From: Nitrosospira briensis C-128 | GTDB taxonomy: Bacteria; Pseudomonadota; Gammaproteobacteria; Burkholderiales; Nitrosomonadaceae | Reading direction: 5' to 3' | Length of the DNA: 64,000 bases | Assembly: GCF_000619905.2 (NCBI RefSeq) | Contig: NZ_CP012371.1 | Coordinates: 1,550,001-1,614,000, forward strand | Shown: one piece after another, positions 9,001 to 15,050 of the stretch | Numbering within the stretch: position 1 is the stretch's first letter | Layout: each line of letters opens with the position of its first letter | The notes under the pieces: model-generated | Told to the model about the DNA's origin: nothing | Seen by the model: only the letters and a program-made list of their open reading frames with translations | Database searches by the model: none | Made by a program: the position numbers and the translations under genes

Positions 9001-9182
9001 ACGTCGTGGTATGGAGCCAGCTTGTCCGGAAACAACGCCGTGAAATATTAAACTCAAGGCTTTTAACGGTGTATGGGGTATGGCAACGTGAAGGTGAAGT
9101 CAAGCATTTGATTGCCAAGCGGCTGGTAGACCATAGTCATTTGTTGGGTAATCTCATGGTAGAGAGCCGGGATTTTCATTAA
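6057..9182 (+). CDS. dnaE2: Error-prone DNA polymerase III alpha subunit DnaE2
   Basis: At 1041 residues this has the usual length of DnaE2, the damage-inducible C-family polymerase that copies lesions together with ImuA and ImuB. The N-terminal PHP domain begins AELHCCSSFSFLKGAS and continues GYSALAITDECSMAG. The polymerase core has the GRGSAANS motif and the catalytic aspartates in PPDIDVDFEH, then VRPGPIQGGM and the FGEYGFPESHAASFALLVY segment typical of DnaE2. The C-terminus holds an OB fold (GIVTCRQRPGTASGVVFVTL). It starts 44 bp after imuB and is the last gene of the operon. There is no good Shine-Dalgarno sequence before ATG 6057. Confidence 0.95.
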   Translation: MYSFPPPYAELHCCSSFSFLKGASFPEELVERAASLGYSALAITDECSMAGVVRAHSEAKKTGLPLLIGSQFILEDGLRLVCLAMNREGYGNLCELITLARQRDKKEAYRISRADFESCPDAPHLALLRDCLILLIPRSTQTETCLVNDMRWALSLFPGRCWAAVELLLHAGEDHLLERIRQAAAITRIPLVAAGDITMHDGSRKPLHDTMTAIRIGKPLSECGYSLQPNAEQHLRTRLQLTEIYSPQLLQETVSIAARCTFSLDELRYEYPDESAGTGETYAAYLRRMVEEGMARRFPEGASVKVRKQVEYELKLIADLNYEPYFLTVFDIVKFARSRGILCQGRGSAANSAVCYCLGITEIDPERSSLLFERFISKERNEPPDIDVDFEHQRREEVIQHIYQKYGQDRAAIAATVITYRTRSAVQDIGKALGLDIERIKRLSGSFAWWDKTSDISTRLIENGFDPDSPVIRKLIQLIPALYGFPRHLSQHVGGFVITCDKLCRIVPIENAAMPDRRIIQWDKDDLAAVGLMKIDVLALGMLSAIRRTLDLVSIQHGKPFQMQDIPAEDETTFDMICKADTIGVFQIESRAQMSMLPRLRPRNFYDLVIEVGIVRPGPIQGGMVHPYLRRRQGLEPVSYPSEEVKTALKRTYGVPIFQEQVMQLAVLAAGFTPGEADQLRRSMAAWKRKGELGSFHKKLIEGMTSRGYTLDFAERIFRQIQGFGEYGFPESHAASFALLVYVSAWLKCHEPAAFLCAMLNSLPMGFYSASQLIQDAQRHGVQVRPVDVTISDWDCTLEEQMDKSFQLAVRLGLSRAKGIGIKAARHIVEARKISPFENTGDLASRASLNSAEMRSLARSDALCALSGHRRQALWAVASHIKQLDLMRDVPVKETLPNIAAAREGEEITADYASTELTLRRHPLALLRPKLTRMNLNSAMELDNYPTGRLVRTTGIVTCRQRPGTASGVVFVTLEDETGITNVVVWSQLVRKQRREILNSRLLTVYGVWQREGEVKHLIAKRLVDHSHLLGNLMVESRDFH

Positions 9183-9456
9183 TCCCATGAATCCGGTTCT
9201 CTTGAAAGCCCTTTTCTTGAAGACTATAGTTCAATGGAGCTGGCAAAAGTTGTACGCCTATACCTGGAAAATAGGGAAAGCTCGCAACCACACCAGTTTT
9301 TGGCTTTACAAGTCTCCATGTTAAATAGGCTTGGAACCGGTTGATTGCCGAAATGATATCAATCCCGTTAGCTCGGCCTTGTCGATATCAGGATTTCGCA
9401 GGCGACCAGGCTGTGGTCACAGTCATCTCATCGTTACCAATTCTTGGAGAAATACC

Positions 9457-9954
9457 ATGCAAAACAATCAAAAGATCACCCCATGTTTGTGGTTCGATGA
9501 TCAGGCCGAAGAAGCGGCTGAGTTTTATACCGGTATTTTTCGGAATTCGAAGATATTGAATATTTCTCGCTATGGAGAGGCGGGATATGAAATCCACGGA
9601 AAACCGGCGGGAACAGTAATGACCGTCTCATTTGAACTCGATGGACAGGCATTCACCGCGCTTAACGGTGGCCCGACGTTCAAATTCAACGAAGCCATCT
9701 CATTTCAGGTCAATTGTGATACGCAGGAAGAAGTGGATTATTACTGGGAGAAGCTGTCTGAAGGCGGGGACGAAAAAGCACAGCAGTGCGGTTGGCTGAA
9801 GGATAAATACGGCGCATCATGGCAAATTGTTCCCGGCGTTCTACTCGAGATGCTGAATGATGCCGATTCGGAAAAATCCGAAAGGATCATGGAAGCAATA
9901 CTTCATATGAAGAAGATGGATATTGATGAACTAAGGCGCGCATATGCCGGATAA
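9457..9954 (+). CDS. VOC-superfamily protein (PhnB/3-demethylubiquinone methyltransferase-like)
   Basis: The 165-residue product belongs to the vicinal oxygen chelate fold, in the PhnB-like group. It begins QNNQKITPCLWFDDQAEEAA and has EFYTGIFRNSKI, a TVSFELDGQAFTALNGGP strand pair, and CGWLKDKYGASWQIVPGVL near the C-terminus. These proteins are often annotated as 3-demethylubiquinone-9 3-methyltransferase, but true function is generally unproven. ATG 9457 is chosen because GGAGA lies 6-10 bases upstream; the frame is open further upstream without a better start. It is separated by about 270 bp from dnaE2 and is probably a single-gene transcript. Confidence 0.8.
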   Translation: MQNNQKITPCLWFDDQAEEAAEFYTGIFRNSKILNISRYGEAGYEIHGKPAGTVMTVSFELDGQAFTALNGGPTFKFNEAISFQVNCDTQEEVDYYWEKLSEGGDEKAQQCGWLKDKYGASWQIVPGVLLEMLNDADSEKSERIMEAILHMKKMDIDELRRAYAG

Positions 9955-10066
9955 TTTTTAGCGCGGCAAAGCCGGTGGTATTGTCGCATAAGCTGCCTCG
10001 ACAACGCGCTGCGGGATGGCGACTGACCCGCTGCGCGTTATTGGCCGATCTTCTTCGCGTTAAAAC

Positions 10067-10113
10067 AATGCATCCGACGCCGAATCGAAGGCCGAATCAG
10101 CGTCGGATGCATT
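10067..10113. terminator. Strong hairpin between two converging genes
   Basis: AATGCATCCGACGC (10067-10080) and its exact reverse complement (10100-10113) form a 14-bp stem with a 19-base loop. It lies between the VOC gene and the PEP-CTERM gene, which converge. There is no T-run on either side, so it may be a bidirectional transcription barrier or a small repeat element, not a classic intrinsic terminator. Confidence 0.45.
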
Positions 10114-10214
10114 CATTCATTAAAACGAACTCCTCGCTGAACCGGAAGAACAAAAGCGGGATTAGTAACGACTGGAAAGCCTGACTGTATCAAGACGACT
10201 GGCATTCGCCTCAT

Positions 10215-11009
10215 CTACAGGGCCTGCCTCGACTTGCGCCGATGAACGATAGTACCCATCAGCCCCAGGCCGGCCAGCAGCATGGCGTAGGTTTCCGGTT
10301 CGGGTACCACGCCTGCCACCAAGGTGCCCGTAACGCCATACTTATCCAGGAGATGCGGATTGGCGATATCCTGAGCCAGATAATCCGATCCTCCCACGAA
10401 CACTGAATAATCACCTGCGGCCAGGTTCATGAAAGTGTGCGAAACCTTGCCATCCGCTACACCGTCGAATCCGGGGATCGTTCCCATTCCATCGTAAGCA
10501 TGCCCAACATATTTAAAAAAGCTCAGGGCAGCGGGCAAATCTTTTACCGGATCGGGCGCATTGCCGATTTTCCAGTCATTCAATGCTCTGAATGAACCTT
10601 CGGTGTCAGCGGGCCGATATGCTTTTGAGATATCCGAAGAATCATAATCCGCCCCCATCGGTGCAACATGCGCAAGCCCCTGATAGAGCGAGAAACCGGG
10701 CGTCAATCCATCGAGCACGGGGGCAGCACCCGCTGCTGCGGTGTAAACCTGGCTAGCGAACGAGAGCGTCACATTTGTCGGGTTAAGCAACGTAAACCGG
10801 TAAGCCAGTGTTTTGTGAGCATCGCCGTAGTCTGCGTCCGTGCCGTCGATCCAGCCGTAATTACCGGTAACTGCCTGATTTGATATGCTGGAAATAGCGT
10901 AAGTATTATCGAAAGCGCCGAAGTTGCGGCCGGTATAGCCGACGTGAGCGAATGCCGGCAAGGAAGTCATGCCCGCAAGGAAAAGTGCATATCTGAGGGG
11001 TTTTTTCAT
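10215..11009 (-). CDS. PEP-CTERM sorting domain protein
   Basis: The 264-residue product is an exported protein with a PEP-CTERM anchor. It starts MKKPLRYALFLAGMTSLPAFA, a signal peptide, and ends VVPEPETYAMLLAGLGLMG followed by a basic IVHRRKSRQ tail. This is the PEP-CTERM signal recognised by exosortase in species that make exopolysaccharide. The middle (residues 25-235) is a beta-rich extracellular domain of unknown function with SNQAVTGNYGWIDGTDADYGD and FMNLAAGDYSVFVGGSDY. ATG 11009 is chosen for the signal peptide and the AAAAGGGA upstream of it. It is convergent with the VOC gene. Two broken PEP-CTERM genes lie at 18.4-19.6 kb. Confidence 0.85.
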   Translation of the reverse strand: MKKPLRYALFLAGMTSLPAFAHVGYTGRNFGAFDNTYAISSISNQAVTGNYGWIDGTDADYGDAHKTLAYRFTLLNPTNVTLSFASQVYTAAAGAAPVLDGLTPGFSLYQGLAHVAPMGADYDSSDISKAYRPADTEGSFRALNDWKIGNAPDPVKDLPAALSFFKYVGHAYDGMGTIPGFDGVADGKVSHTFMNLAAGDYSVFVGGSDYLAQDIANPHLLDKYGVTGTLVAGVVPEPETYAMLLAGLGLMGTIVHRRKSRQAL

Positions 11010-11121
11010 ATGTAGTCCCTTTTCATGGATGATATTAAATGTCATTAGCATCGGCATGCCCGTTGCCGGGACCGATGCGGCAGAGTATTCATTATCCATA
11101 TCTACAAATCAATGTGACATA

Positions 11122-11137
11122 TTGCCGCATGTGGCAA
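11122..11137. promoter_or_regulatory. Palindrome upstream of the PEP-CTERM gene
   Basis: TTGCCGCATGTGGCAA is a near-perfect 16-base palindrome (one mismatched pair) about 115 bp upstream of the PEP-CTERM gene start. Its symmetry and AT-rich surroundings suit a regulator site. No factor can be named. Confidence 0.3.
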
Positions 11138-11282
11138 ATTGTCGCAGGCCAATACAGGCGCGGCAATATAAGCTATCCAGCGTAAACGTACAGAAGTGGC
11201 CCCAAGAATTTGAACAAATCCATAAGTGGAAAATCTGCTACCTTTTGATGGTCCCTGCTGGGCTTTGATATGAAGCAGAGAA

Positions 11283-11588
11283 ATGGCAAAAAGAGCAAGA
11301 CGGACGCACTCAGCGGCGTTCAAAGCCAAAGTGGCACTGGCAGCGCTGGCTGGTGACAAGACGCTGGCCGAACTGGCACAGCGGTTTGAAGTTCATCCCA
11401 ACCAGATTACCGAGTGGAAACGGCAACTGAACGAACGGGCGGTCGACGTGTTTGGCGGAGGCGGCACTGCGGCGGAGCCACCGGTTGATTTGAAGGTGTT
11501 GCACGCCAAGATTGGGCAACTGACGCTGGAGAATGATTTTTTAGAAGGTGCGCTCACCAAGGTGGGATTGTTGAGCGCAAAGCGATGA
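11283..11588 (+). CDS. IS3-family transposase OrfA
   Basis: This 101-residue protein is the helix-turn-helix subunit of an IS3-family transposase. It starts KRARRTHSAAFKAKVALAAL, followed by the helix-turn-helix segment TLAELAQRFEVHPNQITEWK (residues 27-46) and a leucine-rich zipper near the end (LKVLHAKIGQLTLENDFLEG). It binds the element ends. Its stop codon overlaps the start of orfB in the sequence ATGA, so the two may be coupled by re-initiation, or joined by frameshifting as in other IS3 elements. Confidence 0.9.
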   Translation: MAKRARRTHSAAFKAKVALAALAGDKTLAELAQRFEVHPNQITEWKRQLNERAVDVFGGGGTAAEPPVDLKVLHAKIGQLTLENDFLEGALTKVGLLSAKR

Positions 11589-12415
11589 TAGACGTCCACC
11601 ACGCACTTCCGATCAGCCGTCAGGCCCGGTTGGCCGGCATCAGCCGGGGCAGCGTGTATTATCTGCCCAAACCAGTCAGCGCCGTGGATCTGGCGCTCAT
11701 GCGCCGCATTGACGAATTGCACCTGGAACATCCGTTCATGGGCGCGCGCATGCTGCGCGACCAACTCAATCGGGAAGGGCTCGATGTTGGACGCAAGCAT
11801 GTTGGCACGTTGATGAAGCGTATGGGCATTGAGGCGCTATATAGAAAGCCTGGAACCAGCAAGAGGCACCCTGGCCATGAAATTCATCCTTACCTGTTGC
11901 GCAGCCTCGCCATCAACCGGGCCAACCAGGTCTGGGCGCTCGATTCGACCTATATTCCAATGGCCAAAGGATTCATCTACCTTACCGCCGTCGTGGATTG
12001 GGCCTCGCGCCGGGTATTAGCCGCAAAGGTAGCGATCACGCTGGAAGCCTGCCATGCCGTCGATGTGCTGCAAGAGGCGTTTCATCGCCATGGCAAGCCG
12101 GAGATCGTGAATACCGATCAAGGCAGCCAGTTCACCGCGCATGAGTTCGTGCAGGCCGTCAGGGAACAGGGCTGTAACCTCAGCATGGACGGGCGCGGAG
12201 CCTGGAGGGACAATGTGTTCGTCGAGCGCCTGTGGAAATCGGTGAAATACGAGCGGGTGTACTTGCATGCCTATGACTCGATCGCAGAAGCCAGAGCATC
12301 AATTATGCAATACATGGATTGGTACAACCGATCCAGGCCACATGCGAGCCTGGGCAAGAAAACGCCTGATGAGGCTTATGCCGTGATGCTGCCGACGGTC
12401 GAACTGGCAGCGTGA
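11585..12415 (+). CDS. IS3-family transposase OrfB (DDE integrase core)
   Basis: The 276-residue product is the catalytic subunit. It has an HTH_21-like region (MRRIDELHLEHPFMGARMLR), then the rve integrase core with the three acidic residues in ALDSTYIPM, VNTDQGSQFTA and DNVFVERLWKSVKYE, and the C-terminal YNRSRPHASLGKKTPDEAY motif. All catalytic residues are present and the frame is intact, so the element may still be active. Confidence 0.92.
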   Translation: MIDVHHALPISRQARLAGISRGSVYYLPKPVSAVDLALMRRIDELHLEHPFMGARMLRDQLNREGLDVGRKHVGTLMKRMGIEALYRKPGTSKRHPGHEIHPYLLRSLAINRANQVWALDSTYIPMAKGFIYLTAVVDWASRRVLAAKVAITLEACHAVDVLQEAFHRHGKPEIVNTDQGSQFTAHEFVQAVREQGCNLSMDGRGAWRDNVFVERLWKSVKYERVYLHAYDSIAEARASIMQYMDWYNRSRPHASLGKKTPDEAYAVMLPTVELAA

Positions 12416-12477
12416 GAATCAGCAGAGATTCCACTTAAAATATTCAAGGTGTTGTTCAAACAAACGGAACCACTTCT

Positions 12478-12810
12478 TACTGCATTCCATGAATGGATCC
12501 TGGTTTATCCTAAGGTTATTGTTTCTCCAGATACACGGGTACGACAGCCGCGTTAGCCTGGGTTATAAAGCCGAAAATAAATGATCGCCAATCCCATCCT
12601 GTTCGCCTTACCGATAGAAAATTTCCGGCGGTCGATACGTTCGATAGCGTACCGAATGACTCAAGGAGAAGGCGTATTTGTTACGGACGCAAGAATGGAA
12701 AATTATCGATTGGAAACGAAAGCAGACCGATCACCCACTGAGAGGCGGGCCGTTCAGGTTTTCCATTATCGTCGCGGGCAGACCGTATCTCGTTACAAAG
12801 GAGTTCCGAT
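12478..12810. other. Gene-free stretch after the insertion sequence
   Basis: About 330 bp between the IS3 element and the frameshifted propeller gene. Open frames here show no recognisable protein. The only clear signal is AAAGGAG at its right end, a ribosome binding site for the gene starting at 12811. Confidence 0.5.
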
Positions 12811-14469
12811 ATGTCGATCGCAGTCACCCAGCGGGGCTTCGAGCCCGCCCATTCCAATACCAACCTTCATGAAATCATCTTCACCCAGGCGTCGGTCCGG
12901 CAGAACGGCATCCGCCGGTTGTTTACCATTCCGCTTTATGGCGACGGCCGCGGCACCGAAGCCACCACGCTGATCGCGCCAGGCATTAAAACGCGCGACG
13001 GGAAAACTCGAGACCTGGTTATTCACGGCATCATGTCCGACTATGTCGAGGCCCACGACGCCATGACAGGGCAGCCCATCTGGCGCCAAAGCCTGGGGGT
13101 GGCGATACGGGGCAGCAAGGCGATTGACACCTACCTGATCAATGATCACTGGGGTTTCCTGAGCACCGGCATACTCGACCTTGCCGACGGCGCCTGGGGC
13201 GGTGTGTCGTGGTCATCACCCGATGGCGGCGTTGCGAAGGCGAGCTTCTGGTTCCACTGGATCAGCATTGTCGATGGGTCGCATCTGGCTCCTCCGTTGA
13301 GCCTGGATGGCGCGATTTACAACCCGGGCGGCGGCATCGCCAGCCAGAAATTTTCGAGCGCGGCGCGCAAACAGCGATGCGGCCTTGCCATGATGACGAT
13401 TGGCGGTGCGAAGACAGTTTTCATCGCGGCCGGCTCCGTCTCGGAAGCCTCGCGAGCAACCGCGGCTGGGTGATCGCGGTAGACGTAACGACGAAAGGCA
13501 TCACGAAGATCGCGGCGGCCTGGTCCTCGACCGCAAGGTATTCGGGCGGCGGTATCTGGATGGGTGCGCAGGCGCCGGCGGTGCAGGGCAACAAGCTGTA
13601 TCTCATGACCGGCAATGGTGCCTTCGATCCGCCGGCCGATCTTGGCGAGTGCCTGGTGGAGTTGCAGTATGATCCAGCCACGACGACGACGGTTGCATGC
13701 CACGGATTGGTTCGCCCCGTTCAGCGACGCCGCGCGTAACGGCGACGACCCGACGCTGCCGGAGCCGAAAGAAGACGGCAATGATAACGGTGACGGCGCC
13801 AGCAACACGAACGCCTTTACGGGTATGGACCTTGGCTCCGGCGGCCTGGGCATCATACCTGAACTGGGATGCGCGATCGGCGCGGGCAAAGATGGCATTG
13901 TCTATATCTTGCGGCTCGGCGCGTTCGGCAAGAGGCAAAATGAGGATTTTGCACCTGCGAAGATCGCCAGCAACTATGCGAAGGCGAAATATATCGGCTG
14001 GTTCACATTCTTCCCCGGCTTCGACGTCAGCCCGACTCCAACCGACATGACCCGGCTCAACAAGCTGTTCGACGGCAAAACCCATCATCAGCACTCGACA
14101 CCTGTGGTCTACAAGTCGCCGGTACATGGGTGGATGGTGTTCTGCTGGGGAGAGAATGCGAGCTTGCGCGCCTGGAAGGTGAATGCGAACCTTACCCTGA
14201 CTTTCCTGGCATCGAGCGACGAAACGGCATCGCCGAATACCGGCGGCGTGGGTGGAATGCCAGGCGGCATGATCAGCCTGTCGGCCAATGGTTCGACACC
14301 GGGGTCGGCGGTGTTGTGGGCATCGGTCCCCTATGGCAACGCCAACTCGGAGATCACCAACGGCCGCTTGCTGGCCTATGTGTTCAACAAATTTCTGCCG
14401 CCAACACCCGCCAACGGCAGGATCTATCTGGCCAACTACTCGGGCGGAGTTGATGTTTATGGCCCATAA
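12811..14469 (+). pseudogene. PQQ-like beta-propeller protein, two frameshifts
   Basis: Three overlapping frames join into one protein of about 550 residues. The first part (12811 to about 13445) has IRRLFTIPLYGDGRGTEATT and YVEAHDAMTGQPIWRQSLG, a PQQ/WD-like propeller blade. A one-base loss near 13440-13450 ends the frame; the neighbouring frame continues with SNRGWVIAVDVTTKG and GNKLYLMTGNGAFDPPADLG. A compensating change near 13680-13695 restores the first frame, which ends GRIYLANYSGGVDVYGP. AAAGGAG precedes ATG 12811. No signal peptide is seen at this start. The family is inferred from propeller-type repeats (ING-TG-W pattern, YLMTGNG). It is a pseudogene unless the two frameshifts are sequencing errors. 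Confidence 0.65.
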
Positions 14470-14558
14470 CCCAGGGTAACTCACTAAAAGACGAATCAGC
14501 CACCAGTCTTTTACAATGCGCCCCCTCAAGGACGCTGCTTCGATACTGATGCGTATGA

Positions 14559-14924
14559 TCAAAAGGCGTTTTGCAATGCCTGGAAGTCTGGAATTCCCTT
14601 CTCGTCGGGCACGACGACTTCCCCATCGAACCATCCGCTCTTGAAGCCCATTGCGCCGATCGCTTTTAAAATATGCGTCAGTTTATGGAACCAGTCATTG
14701 CCGTTACGGGTGAAAAGCTGGACTTTTTCGCCGTCTATGCGAGTCAGTATCCGGTAACCGTCGAACTTGATTTCGTAGGTCCATTCAGCCGGGTCATTGG
14801 GAGGCCCATCGACCAGCGTGGCGAGCTGCGGCTTGAGCGCGTGAGGAAGGTCAGCTTCGAGTGCGTTTCCCGGCAAAATGCGGCAAACCGGATACTTTTT
14901 TCTTTTTGGGCGCTGCTTTGGCAC
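14559..14924 (-). pseudogene. ligD: LigD-type ATP-dependent DNA ligase, N-terminal fragment
   Basis: The 121 codons encode the start of an ATP-dependent DNA ligase domain of the LigD (bacterial NHEJ) type. EWTYEIKFDGYRILTRIDG contains the nucleotidyl-transfer motif KxDGxR with the lysine that is adenylylated, and GWFDGEVVVPDEKGIPDFQA is the next ligase motif. The frame then stops at QNAF, where intact proteins continue with FDxxR. The other frames beyond that point do not resume the ligase. The remaining catalytic motifs, the OB fold, and the polymerase and nuclease domains are missing, so the fragment is inactive. No ku gene is seen in the window. Confidence 0.75.
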
Positions 14925-15001
14925 CGGCAGGAGGAATAGATTTTCTTAATCTAATGGGTGAAGTTTAAAGCGTGCACTGTACGCAGAACGTTCTCTGTTC
15001 A

Positions 15002-15031
15002 GCGCGGCGAGCTTCTTTGAACCCGCCGCGC
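15002..15031. terminator. GC-rich hairpin downstream of the lectin/Vps62 gene
   Basis: GCGCGGCG (15002-15009) pairs with CGCCGCGC (15024-15031) around a 14-base loop. It lies about 20 bp after the stop codon of the minus-strand gene at 15051-17660. There is no T-run, so termination is possible but unproven. Confidence 0.35.
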
Positions 15032-15050
15032 GCTCATCCATAGGTAGGGA

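Larger units (their letters stand above)
11192..12477 (+). mobile_element. IS3-family insertion sequence, apparently complete
   Basis: The element is 1286 bp. Its left end begins AGAAGTGGCCCC and its right end reads, in reverse complement, AGAAGTGGTTCC; both continue with TTTGAACAA and, further in, a shared AAGTGGAAAATCTGCT-like block. The host triplet TAC occurs directly outside both ends (11189-11191 and 12478-12480), as expected for the 3-bp target duplication of IS3-family elements. It carries intact orfA and orfB. The preserved duplication and open frames suggest recent insertion. Confidence 0.85.

Noticed and set aside
13603-14634. 343-codon open frame on the minus strand opposite the propeller pseudogene
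   Set aside because: The plus strand encodes clear propeller motifs here; the minus frame is Arg-rich and shows no domain.
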